64,000 nt of DNA from Nitrosomonadales bacterium (GCA_016234685.1 JACRAT010000030.1:1-64000); one strand, 5' to 3'. Shown: positions 49,201 to 54,698, counted from the first letter of the stretch. The notes: generated from the sequence alone by a model not told the origin. Numbers and translations: made by a program.

Positions 49201-50303
49201 ACAACAACTTGGGCGGTATTCAAAACCGCAAGTTGTGTCGTAGTCAAGGCTGCGACCGCGCCCGTCTTGAGTACCGCCAGATCGACCGTCTCCAAGGCCG
49301 CGACTTGAGCGGTAGTCAACGCCGCCGCCTGAGAAGTCGTCAGTGCCGCAGCTTGTGCAGTGGTCAAAGCCCGTATCTGACCTGTAGTCATCGCAGCAAT
49401 CTGCGTTGTTTTCAACACGGCGATCTGCGCCGTGGTCAGGATTGGAATCTGTGCGGCGGTAGTCAAGGCCGCGATCTGCGTCGTCGACAGCGATGCCACC
49501 TGCGCCGTACGTAGCGCCAATACATCCGCCGTTTCCAGCGCCTGTATCTGTACTGTCGTCAAGCTTGCCAACTGTGCAGTCGTCAATGCCGCCACTTGGG
49601 CTGAGGTCAGACTCTTCACTTGATTGGTCGTCATCACCGCGACAGCCGATGTCGTCAACGCAGCCACTTGCGCCGTTCCCAACACGGCGAGATCGACCGT
49701 TTCCAAAGCCGTAACTTGTGCGGTCGATAGCGCTGCCGTCTGCGTTGATGTCAGCGCGGCCGCTTGGGCCGTCGTCAGTGCGACGACTTGATTCGTGGTC
49801 AGCGCTCCCACTTGAGTGGTTTTCAATGCCGCCACATCGGCGACTTCCAACGCTTGTACCTGCGTCGTTGCCAACACCCGAACCTGAGCAGTCGTCAACG
49901 CAGACACTTGACTGGAGGTCAGTGCAACGATCTGACTGGTGTTCAGCGCCGCCACGACGGCTGTCTTCAACACTGCGATTCGGGTGGTTCCCAGCACCGC
50001 CAAATCCGCTGTTTGCAACCCGGTGATCTGAGTAGTCGTCAACACGCTCGCTTGCGTCGTCGTAAGCGCATTCGCTTGCTGAGTCGTCAGCGCCGTGATT
50101 TGAGATGTGGTTAGCGCGGGAAACTGAACCGCCGAGAGCGCCGCGACATTCTGCGTTGTCAACACCTGTATCTGAGCCGTCGTCAAGCCACCGAGCTGAG
50201 CAGTGGTGAAGGCGGCCATATCTGTGGTAGTGAGGATTGCGATCTGCGACGTAGAAAGCGCTGCGATCTGCGCTGTTGTCATTCCAGTGATAATTGAGGC
50301 CAC
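34251..50303 (-). CDS. Giant octapeptide-repeat protein, probable type I secretion substrate (about 5350 aa)
   Basis: A single frame of 5350 residues, over 500 kDa. Residues 1 to about 5072 are about 630 copies of an 8-residue unit of type A-L-T-T-x-Q-V/I-A, with no extra domain, no cysteine I could notice and very few aromatics. Every seventh unit is usually the variant A-M-E-T-x-D-V/L-A, giving blocks of 56 residues, or 57 where a Gly-preceded unit (x-x-x-G-L-T-T-D-Q) adds one. The last 278 residues are different: PIVLDLNGDGVSTL, DRNGDGVINNGSELFG, DSNGDGSISSADQGF and DANADGVSQSGEL are DxNxDG calcium-loop motifs. This domain type is found at the C-end of large type I secreted proteins. There is no N-terminal signal peptide and I see no GGxGxD nonapeptides. 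The start is GTG at 50303, with TAAGGAG 7 nt upstream. Export by the HlyB/HlyD pair at 18291-21778 is inferred. Confidence 0.9.
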   Translation of the reverse strand: MASIITGMTTAQIAALSTSQIAILTTTDMAAFTTAQLGGLTTAQIQVLTTQNVAALSAVQFPALTTSQITALTTQQANALTTTQASVLTTTQITGLQTADLAVLGTTRIAVLKTAVVAALNTSQIVALTSSQVSALTTAQVRVLATTQVQALEVADVAALKTTQVGALTTNQVVALTTAQAAALTSTQTAALSTAQVTALETVDLAVLGTAQVAALTTSAVAVMTTNQVKSLTSAQVAALTTAQLASLTTVQIQALETADVLALRTAQVASLSTTQIAALTTAAQIPILTTAQIAVLKTTQIAAMTTGQIRALTTAQAAALTTSQAAALTTAQVAALETVDLAVLKTGAVAALTTTQLAVLNTAQVVVLNTAQAAALTVTQVAALTTTQLQAMETTDVAALTTTQIAVLRTTQVAALTTNQVSNLGTNQVAALTTAQVVALTTAQVVALNTAQVLALKAIQLAAMSTTQIAKIDTVDVAVLSTAQISALKTTQVAALSVAQIGALNSSNTAQLGALTSTQVSALTTAQLASLTSTQLIVLNSSQIAGLTVSQIGALTTSQIQSLTTAQAAALTVNQIKALSTTQVQVLETVDLAALKTTQIAALTTDQLLVLSTGTQIPALTTAQVAALTTNQISTLTTSQFQALTTAQAAALTSTQVAALTTSQAPAMQLADLAVVGTTQLAALGTTALVTLTTSQIQGLTTAQTAALTALQIGALTTTQIQAMETADVAALKTAQVAALKTAQIAALTTSQTAQFSTAQVAALTVAQVGALTTDQVVGLSTAQTAALTVSQVGGLNTTQIQVMETVDVAALTTAQVAALNSAQLTSLTTAQIVALNTAQASALTAIQVGTLTTMQLQAMETTDVAALKTSQVISLKTAQVAALTTSQVSKLSTAQVAALTVAQVAALTTNQVVALTTAQTGVLSTTQLAALKTTQIANLDTTDVAAFSTTQLVALTTAQVAALTTNQIGALNSSNTNQLGALTSTQVAALTSTQVAVLTTTQLGNLSSTQIAALATSSVAALTTTQVQTLSTLQVVALKATQVKALTTTQIQAMETVDVVALTTTQVAALTTTQVAALTTNQSSQLGTNQLVALTTSQARALTTAQVVALSTAQVSALTTSQLGALSTTQLASMETVDVAVLSTTQIGAVSAAQIAALTTGQVVALSTAQVSALTAAQVVALTTSQVAAIETTDLAVLSTAQVAALKTAQVAALTVAQIPKLDTTQISALTATQVGALTTAQVAAMTSTQVAALSGTQLAAISTSQISNMSTADVAALSTTQIAGLSTAQVAALTTTQIGVLNRSNTAQIGALTTTHVSSLTTAQLTALSTAQVVVLSSSQVAALKTSQVASLTTSQVQNLTTTQAAALGALQVGALTTGQLQSLTTSDLAVLSTTAVGGLTTTQVAALVTTVQVPALTTTQVAALSVTQVAALSTGQVVALTTAQSAALTTAQVAILTTAQVSKMETTDLAAFTTAQIAALNATQVASLTTAQIVVLNTAQAAALKATQVAALTTTQIQAIETVDLAAFTTAQVVALNTNQIVALTTSQIVALTTTQAAALTAGQVAVLTTAQVAKIETTDLAALTTAQIAALTTSAIAVLGTDQIVALTSSQAAALTVAQIGALSTAQVQAMETVDLAALKATQVAALKTTHIAALTTSQLAALTTSQAAALTTSQLGVLTTTQLLAVETVDFAALSSTQVASLNTAQVAALSTAQVVALTTAQTAALTTTQLGALTTTQLQAVETTDMAVLTAAQLAVLSTAQVAKLTTGQVAALTTTQVIALKTSQVAALTTDQIFALSTTQVAKLTTAQVAALATDQVAALQTTDIVALSTSQAASLTSTQLAALSTTQLAALQTDDLAKLSTSALPGLTTQQVAALSTAQIAALTTAQLAALTTAQVAVVETADLLALTTTQFNAFTSTQIAALTTTQIVALTSSQVAALSAAKVAALTTAQIAVLETGDIVALSTAQVAALKTTQVAALTTAQVVALETVDVAALTSSQVAALKTSQVVVLTTDQLSVMSTAQTSALTTSQVAVLTTDQVVALGTDQVSALTTAQVVALTTTQIGAMETTDVAAFRAAQVAVLTTSQVAAFNTDQIVALATDQVAALKTTQIAALTTVQISAMETVDLAVLSTTQIASGLTTSQAAALTTDQIAALTTVQTAALTTAQLAAMTTDQIVALTSDQWSGASTAQIAALTTAQVAAMETVDLSVLSTTQIANGVTTAQLVAMTTDQIAVLSTAQTAALKTTQVAALTTDQVVALSTAQVSTLKTTQVAVLSTAQVAAMETSDLVSLKTSQIAALTTTQAAALTTDQVSVLTTDQIVALTTAQVAALTTAQVVALTSTQVSNLATTQLIALTTAQVAAMETTDLAVLNTAQLAAMSSTQIAALTTDQVVALSTDQAASLTTAQVAALTTAQLTAMETRDLVVMSTDQVAGLTTQQVAALTTTQVAVLTTDQTLALRTDQVAALTTDQIGVLKTTQIEILTTVQVAALTSSQVQALNTANVVALTTSQASALKTTQVAALTTTQLAALETADLVVLSTAQVVAIDTVQLGALLTSQVEALSTAQVAALTTAQVAALSSTQLAALTTDQAVALKTTQVAALTTSQVQALTTDQLVALTTAQVVVLDTNQVAALKTTQLAAMETTDIAALTTTQLVALTTNQVSKGLTTDQIVALTSAQVAALTTVQLVALKTAQIAALETTDVAALKTTQLIVLTTDQVSKGLTTDQIVALTTAQVAKLTTAQLAALTTDQLAAMETRDLVALTTTQLTALTTTQVAQGLTTDQLVALTSTQVSNLTTAQLTALTTDQLATLETRDLAALTTAQLVTLTTNQVSKGLTTDQLVALTTSQAAALTSSQLVALTTDQLATLETRDLAALTTTQITAFTTTQISKGLTTAQLVALTTAQVAKLTTTQLVALTTDQIATLETRDLVVMGTDQLAALTTNQISLGLTTAQVAALTTVQVAGLTTAQIAALTTDQIVALTTNQATNLTTAQVAALKTSQIAALETTDVSKLTTAQMVVLSTAQVAALTTDQIVALTTNQVSKLTTAEVVALKTAQIAALETTDLVAMLTTQVAVLTTTQVSQGLTTSQIAALSANQAGALTTAQVAALKTVQIAALETADLAAMSTAQVAAMTTTQVAQGLTTDQIVALTTAQAAALTTNQVAALSTAQMAILETSDLAALTTTQVTSLSTKQLTQGLSTTQIGALTTAQVAALTTTQLASLITDQVVALTTSQVSSLTTAQVAALTTKQVVALEVADLAAMTTTQVAAFKTTQVAALTTDQVVALTTNQAANLTSTQVAALTTTQVAAIQTTDLAAMTTAQVAAFKTSQVAALTTDQVVALTTDQVANLTTMQVSALTTTQVVAMEAADLAALTTTQVAKLSTTQVAALTTTQVSNLTTSQVIALATTQIAALTTDQVVALTTDQVSKLTTTQVAALTTKQVVALEIADLGVMSTAQVAKLTVAQIGALTTTQVIALNTNQVSNLTTAQLVALKTTQIAAMETADLAVLSTAQVAALTVTQVASLTTDQVVALSTSQVSNLTTSQVTVLTAAQIAAIETTDLAAMSTAQVAALGTSQVAALTTDQIVALSSSQVTNLTSTQVAALTSTQVAALQTSDLSVMGTTQIVALKVSQVAALTTDQVASMTTAQTAVLTASQVAALTTDQVVALSTNQVSKLTTAQVVALTVAQVAALETTDLAAMSTVQVAAMTTAQVAALSTAHVVALSSSQVTNLTTAQVVALTTSQVAALETADLAAMSTTLVAVLKTNQVAALTTDQVVALSTNQVFNLTTAQVAALTVTQVAAVQTTDLAAMSTAQVAALTTAQVAALTTSQVVALGTNQASNLTTAQVAALTIEQVGVLETTDLAAMSTTLVAALKTSQVAALTTDQVVALTTSQVSNLTTAQVAALTVTQIAAVQTTDLVAMTTTQIAALTAAQIATLSTAQLAVMTTTQTSALTTAQVAALLDSQVAALSTSQVSNLSTSQVAALTVTQIAAVETVDLVAMSTAQVAALTTTQVTALTTDQVVALNTNQVTNLTTAQVAALTVSQVSVVETTDLAAMSTALIVALKTTQVAALTTDQVVALTTSQVSNLTTAQVAALTVAQIAAVETTDLVAMSTAQIVALRTDQVAALTTDQVASLTTTQTAVLTSGQVAALRVDLVAALTTNQVSKFTTTQVTALTATQIAAVETSDLAVMSTALVSALKTTQVAALTTDQVVALNTSQMSNLTTAQVAALTATQVAAIETTDLAAMSTTQIAALKTSQVVALTVGQVVALSTNQVFNLTTTQVAALTTDQVAALETSDLVVMSTSQIAKLNTTQVAALTTDQVFNMTTAQVAVMSASQVAALTTDQVVALTTAQASNLTTAQLVALTSAQVAAMETSDLAALTTTQLAALRTTQVVALTTDQIVALTTNQAANLTTSQIVALTTAQLSAMETADVAGLTTAQVVKLSSTQVAALTTDQVVNLLTTQLVAMTTAQVAALTTDQLVALSTAQVSKLTTAQVAALSISQLAAVETTDVAAMTTAQIAALTTNQVANGLTTDQIVALTTAQAAALTTAQVVALTAGEVAVLETTDIAAMTTTQITALTTSQIINGMTTDQVAALTTAQAAALKTTQIAALTIGQVAAIETTDIAALTTTQVAALTTSQIALGVTTYQVIALTTAQVAALTTSQVSKLTFEQLTALETTDFAALTTTQIAALTTSQLNFGVTTDQIVALTTAQAAALTTTQVSKLTTDQLAALETTDLAAMTTAQITALKTTQLSGLTTAQVAALTTEQVAVLTTSQVSKLSTDQVAALETTDLVAMTTAQIVALTTTQVSTGLTTAQVAALTTAQAVVLTTAQVSKLTTDQIAALDTAAVAALTTAQVTNGFSTDQIIALTTAQAAALTTTQVAALKTTQIAALEVVDLAAMTTDQVAAMTTAQVANGLTIDQIAGLTTAQVAAMTTTQISVLKTTQLAIMETTDFAALTTAQLTVLSTSQVANGLQAGHIAALTTAQAAALTTSQIAALKVSQVAGFETSDLAVLSTTQQMALSTTQLAALSTTQLAALSGTPDGAGLYTPIVLDLNGDGVSTLSYSAGVKFDLHATGQKVRTGWVGAGDGLLAMDRNGDGVINNGSELFGSSTALASGAKAANGYDALAALDSNGDGSISSADQGFSSLKVWVDANADGVSQSGELVSLDTLGITKLNLNAQATSQLNNGNVVGLTSSFEKANGQVNTMADVWFLAQNANAAAPDLRTQVNGLVQAISSFGQQQATAGSGSGLPSLDLQSGTSVAVSVGGLVSALQQFSAASGAAGSATQSVLTNSLTNATGTQNPASSGFLTTGGK
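35088..50280 (-). repeat. About 15-kb array of degenerate 24-bp units (octapeptide code)
   Basis: The repeat part of the giant gene. At DNA level the unit is 24 bp, and seven units make a 168-171-bp super-repeat. For example, successive Gly-variant units at about 36111, 36283, 36456 and 36627 lie about 171 bp apart. Neighbouring units differ mostly at third codon positions while the protein pattern stays fixed. Three 11-residue variants with S-N-T lie near 48780, 47380 and 46380, and three 9-residue units with I/V-P lie near 49445, 48450 and 46045. Confidence 0.9.
47061..47108 (-). repeat. Two nearly identical tandem 24-bp units
   Basis: Units 47061-47084 and 47085-47108 differ at one base only (cct/ctt), whereas most adjacent units in the array differ at many positions. 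This is a likely recent slippage or unequal-exchange duplication. Confidence 0.7.
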
Positions 50304-50308
50304 GGTAC

Positions 50309-50316
50309 GCTCCTTA
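50309..50316 (-). promoter_or_regulatory. Ribosome-binding site fixing the GTG start of the giant gene
   Basis: On the minus strand TAAGGAGC is followed by GTACC and then GTG at 50303. The spacing is good for this GTG and too long for the next in-frame ATG (50282), so the GTG is chosen. Confidence 0.65.
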
Positions 50317-50450
50317 TTACTACGTCAAAATTGATCCAACTGATCGCTCACATCGCTCCGGCCACATGGCTTCCGCGTGAAGAATCACACCTTACTGCTC
50401 TGGGTATCGGCAACTAATCCGCATACTTTAGTCCGCACACCCACACTTTT

Positions 50451-50499
50451 CTGGTCAACATGCCAGATATACTCGTCTCACTGTCCTACATGCTAGATA
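50451..50499. promoter_or_regulatory. Tandem 19-bp direct repeat upstream of the giant gene
   Basis: Two copies, 50451-50469 (ctggtcaacatgccagata) and 50481-50499 (ctgtcctacatgctagata), match at 15 of 19 positions and start exactly 30 bp apart, close to three helical turns. They lie 148-196 nt before the GTG start, in the 293-nt spacer. A TATAT stretch between them could belong to a -10 region. They look like paired sites for a regulator; I recognise no known box. Confidence 0.45.
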
Positions 50500-50520
50500 C
50501 AAGAGCCGCTTCCCATCGAT

Positions 50521-50541
50521 CAATTAAAGGGGAAAATCCCC
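50521..50541 (-). terminator. Weak rho-independent terminator after the secretin-domain gene
   Basis: Read on the minus strand, GGGGA-TTT-TCCCC is followed by TTTAATTG. It lies about 55 nt after the stop of the 50597-51445 gene, so that gene and the giant gene are probably separate transcripts. The stem is short. Confidence 0.5.
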
Positions 50542-50596
50542 CTCACTTCGCCCGACTCAATACAGATTCTCGGTGAACTCGGTGACAGGATCGTGA

Positions 50597-51445
50597 CTAC
50601 TTGATCTCATCGACCTTCAACAACACGCTGCGCCGCTCACGCACTTGCACCCCGTTGCGACCAGACCAAGTATGCGAATCTTCGCTCGACTGCCGCCCCA
50701 ACTCACCCAGCACCAGCCACTCACCCAATCGACCGGACACCTCAGTCTTCACCTGCTGAATCTGCGTGACGACATTCCCGCTTTGCGGCTGCACCAGACT
50801 GTCGTTCTGACTGATGACCTCCAACGTCACTCGTTCTCCGTTCAAGCGTGGCACGACGTAAAAACCGCTGCCGACATCCCGATACTGCGTACTTTCGATC
50901 ACTTGCATCTGCCACGGGGACTGAATGATCTGGCGCTGAACCGTGGGAACGTCCTGCCCCACCCTTACCAGCGCCCGAGCACCTTCCAGCACTTGCACCT
51001 GTTGGGACTTATGATCGACACCTGCGCTCTCGCCATCCACCATTCGAGCCTGCACCTGATTAGCGCCCTGCCCCACGCCCACCTGCAAGCCTCCTGCCGC
51101 GCCCGCCGCGATTCCAATCCGCGCATTACGCCCGACTGCGACACTGCCGGAAATTTCACGCAACCGATTCAGCGTTGTGCTGTCTACATCCTGCAATACG
51201 GTTATGCGCAACCGGCGCGGAGGAGTATCCATGCTTTGCAACAACACTCGTATCTCAGCAAGATTAGCTGGCGAAGTCCGCAAGATGAGTTGGTTGTTCA
51301 TCCCGCTGGCAGCGCCGTCACGATCCAACATGGTACGCACCACCGGCAAGATCTCCTCCGCACTGCGATACTGCAAGGTGACGACTTCCAATTCTGCTTG
51401 TACGCATATAGGCCACGATAGCAGCAAAACCAATATTTTCCTCAT
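50597..51445 (-). CDS. Secretin-like (NolW-type short domain) periplasmic protein
   Basis: A 282-residue exported protein. It has a signal peptide (MRKILVLLLSWPICVQA) and then a secretin short domain of NolW type (VVTLQYRSAEEILPVVRTML...NNQLILRTSPANLAEIRVLLQSMDTPPRR). A Gly/Val-rich middle and a C-terminal part resembling a shortened secretin core (LEGARALVRVGQDVP, FYVVPRLNGERVTLEVISQND) follow. It is too short to form a normal secretin channel. The frame opens at 51496; the ATG at 51445 is chosen because the signal peptide begins there and GAGAGG lies 9 nt upstream. It is divergent from the NlpC/P60 lipoprotein. Function unknown. Confidence 0.75.
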   Translation of the reverse strand: MRKILVLLLSWPICVQAELEVVTLQYRSAEEILPVVRTMLDRDGAASGMNNQLILRTSPANLAEIRVLLQSMDTPPRRLRITVLQDVDSTTLNRLREISGSVAVGRNARIGIAAGAAGGLQVGVGQGANQVQARMVDGESAGVDHKSQQVQVLEGARALVRVGQDVPTVQRQIIQSPWQMQVIESTQYRDVGSGFYVVPRLNGERVTLEVISQNDSLVQPQSGNVVTQIQQVKTEVSGRLGEWLVLGELGRQSSEDSHTWSGRNGVQVRERRSVLLKVDEIK

Positions 51446-51521
51446 ACCACCCATCCTCTCGCGCTCACCGTTCGTCCATTCCTCTTTACAGGACACCGGA
51501 CTCTACCGTAAATTGGCCTCC

Positions 51522-52004
51522 ATGAAAAAACGCCTCCCCCTCCTCTTCTTGCTACTGTGCAGTGCGTGCAGCACCACGGTCGCTCCGCCGCCGGTACCTG
51601 ACAACAGCGTGCGACTGAGTACGCAGGAGATCACCCTGAACGACTTGGCTTTCTACGCCATGAGTCTGGATGGCACACCGTATCAATGGGGAGGTGAATC
51701 ACCCGACAGCGGATTCGATTGCAGCGGATTCGTCCGGCACGTGTTCGAGCACACCGCCCGCGTGCAACTGCCGCGCACCAGCCGAGAACTCAGCCGCTCC
51801 GGCGAACCGATCAACATCGCCGAACTACGCCCCGGCGACTTGGTGTTCTTCCACACCACGGGGGCGTTCTCTCATGTTGGCATCTTCATCGGCGAATCAC
51901 GCTTCGTCCATGCTCCTCGCGTCGGCGGCAAGATCCGCGTGGAAAACATCCACTCCAGCTACTGGCGTCCCCGTTTCAACGGCGCGCGCCGCATCAAAGT
52001 CTGA
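51522..52004 (+). CDS. NlpC/P60-family lipoprotein (putative peptidoglycan endopeptidase)
   Basis: A 160-residue protein with a lipoprotein signal (LLFLLLCSAC, lipidation Cys at residue 15) and one NlpC/P60 domain. The catalytic Cys is in FDCSGFVRHVF, the His in FSHVGIFIGE, and the third residue probably in RFVHAPRVGG; the YQWGGESPDSG lead-in is typical. It would cleave D-Glu-mDAP bonds in peptidoglycan stems at the periplasmic face of the envelope. The frame is open far upstream, but the ATG at 51522 starts the signal sequence. Confidence 0.93.
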   Translation: MKKRLPLLFLLLCSACSTTVAPPPVPDNSVRLSTQEITLNDLAFYAMSLDGTPYQWGGESPDSGFDCSGFVRHVFEHTARVQLPRTSRELSRSGEPINIAELRPGDLVFFHTTGAFSHVGIFIGESRFVHAPRVGGKIRVENIHSSYWRPRFNGARRIKV

Positions 52005-52110
52005 CCTGCCCGCCGCGCCGCGATACAAATCCGCTACAAAACGCGGCGCGACCCTTGAGCCTCGCCTGATAGAATCGCGTCAGGATTCTCTCAACATTGG
52101 GCAACCTTCA

Positions 52111-53508
52111 ATGAAGCAGCGCGCGCTCATCGTCATATTGGCTTGGCTACTCGGCAGCTACCCAGTGCACGCCGAAAGCTTTGGCGCAATCGACCCGTTC
52201 GGCACCGAGCGCGACCTCACTTCACCCCGTTTTGCCACCACCGCTGACGCCGCCCGCTGCGACAAGGAGCAGATCAATAAACCGCTGACGCTGACCGGCA
52301 TCGTCGATCTCTCGCTGTGCAACAACCCGCAGACCCGCAGCCTGTGGGCCAGCGCCCGCGCGCAAGCGGCACAGATCGGCAGCAGCATGTCGACCTATCT
52401 GCCCACGCTCTCGCTCACCGGCAGCGAATCACAAAGAGTCACCCGCGCTGGCGGCCAAGCCCCCGCTGGCGCCAGCAGCCGCAGCGTCGGCATTTCCATC
52501 AATTACCTGCTCTACGACTTCGGCTCCCGCGCCGCCAGCGTCGAAAACGCCAAGCAACTACTGTTCGCCGCCAACGCCACGCGCGACGCCACACTGCAAG
52601 CCACCTTTCTGAACGCCGTACAGTCGTATTTCTCTCTGCTTTCGGCGCGCGCCAGTGTGCAATCCACTTTGACCGCAGAAACCTCCGCCCGCGAAAGTCT
52701 CTCGGCGGCACAAGCCCGCCACCTGAACGGTAGCGCCACGCCCGCTGACCGATTGCAGGCGCAGACCGCCCTGTCGCAAGCTACGCTCAATCGCATCACC
52801 GCCGAAGGCAACGCCATCAACGCAGCAGGAACGCTGTCCAACCTGATGGGTTTCTATGCCAGCCAGCCTTTCGAGTTGGCAAATGCGGAAGAGAGCCGCC
52901 CCGATCCGGTCGCCGAACAGGGCGTGGGCGAATTGATCGAACAAGCGCGACGTCAGCGCCCAGACCTGAGCGCCGCAGAAGCGCAGATCAGGGCTGCCGA
53001 AGCCCAGCTCGCCGCAGCCCGAGCGGCGGGCAAACCCAGCGTCAGCATCTCCGCCTCCAGCAACCGCCTCATCGATTCCGGCGCACCCAGCAGCCTTCAG
53101 AACAACATCGGCGTCTCGGTCAGCGTCCAACTCTTCACTGGGATGCGCACCACCTATCAGACGCGTGCCGCCGAAGCCCAGTTGGAGAGCCGCATCGCCG
53201 ACCGTGACCGCATCGCCAACCAGATCGCCCTCGATGTATGGAGGGCTTGGCAGACATTGCAGACCAACAGCCAAGCCCTGCGCTCGGCAGACGATCTGCT
53301 TGCCGCTGCCGAACAATCGGAAAAGATGATCACCGGGCGCTACAAAGCAGGACTGGGCAACATCCTCGACGTACTGACCGCACAGACCACGCTGGCCAGC
53401 GCCCGCCAGCAACACATCGCCGCACGCTACGCCTTTCAATCCAGCCGTTTCGCGCTGACTCAGGCCATCGGCCAACTGGATATGACCCAACTTGAAACTC
53501 GCCCCTAA
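52111..53508 (+). CDS. TolC-family outer-membrane efflux protein
   Basis: A 465-residue protein with a signal peptide (ALIVILAWLLGSYPVHA) and the two-fold OEP repeat: LTLTGIVDLSLCNNPQTRSLWASARAQAAQIGSS in the first half and IEQARRQRPDLSAAEAQIRAAEAQLAAARA in the second. LYDFGSRAASVENAK and VQLFTGMRTTYQ mark the equivalent strands. It is followed after 9 nt by a MacA-like adaptor and so belongs to a MacAB-TolC-like exporter. It is also the only TolC homologue in the window and could serve the HlyB/HlyD pair. Confidence 0.93.
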   Translation: MKQRALIVILAWLLGSYPVHAESFGAIDPFGTERDLTSPRFATTADAARCDKEQINKPLTLTGIVDLSLCNNPQTRSLWASARAQAAQIGSSMSTYLPTLSLTGSESQRVTRAGGQAPAGASSRSVGISINYLLYDFGSRAASVENAKQLLFAANATRDATLQATFLNAVQSYFSLLSARASVQSTLTAETSARESLSAAQARHLNGSATPADRLQAQTALSQATLNRITAEGNAINAAGTLSNLMGFYASQPFELANAEESRPDPVAEQGVGELIEQARRQRPDLSAAEAQIRAAEAQLAAARAAGKPSVSISASSNRLIDSGAPSSLQNNIGVSVSVQLFTGMRTTYQTRAAEAQLESRIADRDRIANQIALDVWRAWQTLQTNSQALRSADDLLAAAEQSEKMITGRYKAGLGNILDVLTAQTTLASARQQHIAARYAFQSSRFALTQAIGQLDMTQLETRP

Positions 53509-53517
53509 GACACCCGC

Positions 53518-54698
53518 ATGACATTCTCACCTTTTGCCAAACGCAGCCTGTATGCCGCACTCGGCATCGTTGCCCTAGCCGCAGTTGGCTGGTGGCTGCT
53601 CCCGAAAACCGGCTCGTCCGCTAACCGCTACACTACAGAAGCCATCGAGCGCGGCAACATCACGCAAGTCGTCTCGGCCAACGGCACGCTCAACCCGGTG
53701 ACACTGGTCAGCGTCGGTTCGCAGGTTTCCGGCATCGTCAAACGCATCCATGCCGACTTCAACGATCACGTCCGCGCCGGACAAGTGCTATTGGAGCTCG
53801 ATCCGGCGCTGAACGAAGCCCAAGTGCAACAGACCGCCGCCAGCGTGGAAAGCGCCCGCGCGGCACTGGAACTGGCGCAACTCAACGAAGCGCGGATGCG
53901 CGGCCTGTACGCGCAGGAATACGCCACCAAACTGGAGCTCGACACCGCCGTGCAAGCGTTGAAAGCGGCCAAGGCGCAACTCGCACTGGCGCAGGCGCAA
54001 GCCATGCGTGACCGCACCAATCTGAGTTACACCGAGATCCGCTCCCCCGTTTCGGGCGTGGTCGTATCGCGCCAGATCGACGTGGGCCAGACCGTCGCCG
54101 CCTCGTTCCAGGCCCCCGTGCTGTTCCAGATCGCGCAAGACCTCTCCAAGATGCAGATCAACTCCAGCTTCGCCGAGGCTGATATCGGTGGCATCCGCAG
54201 CGGCCAGCCCGCCAGCTTCACCGTGGACGCCTTTCCCGGTCGTCAATTCAGCGGCAAGGTACGCCAAGTCCGCCTCAACCCCACCACCTTGCAGAACGTC
54301 GTCACCTACAACGTAGTGATCGACGTCGCCAACCCGGACAATCTACTGCTGCCGGGCATGACGGCTTATGTCGGCGTCGTCACGGCTGAAAGATCCGAAG
54401 TCCTGAAAGTGCCGAACGCGGCCCTGCGTTTCCGCCCAGAGAACGGCGAACGCCCCAAGAAAGACGGCGCACCAAAGAAGGGCCTGCCGCCGCAACCCGG
54501 CACGCTGCGCGGCAGCCTCTATGTACTGGAGGCGGGCAAGCTCAAGCAAGTGCCGCTGCTGCTGGGCGCGTCCGACAGCAAATACTCCGAAATCGTGAAA
54601 GGCGAGTTGAAGGCGGGCGATGCGGTGGTGGTGGAAGATACCCAGTCCGGCAAATCCGCCGATAGCAAAGCCCCCGCCCCACCGATCCGCTTGCAGTG

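Noticed and set aside
35088-50280. CRISPR-like array, because of hundreds of short repeats
   Set aside because: The 24-bp units are contiguous, without spacers, vary at third codon positions and keep one open frame, so they are protein-coding repeats.
52512-53490. Minus-strand open frame opposite the TolC-family gene
   Set aside because: No family features; the plus-strand gene has a signal peptide and both TolC repeats.
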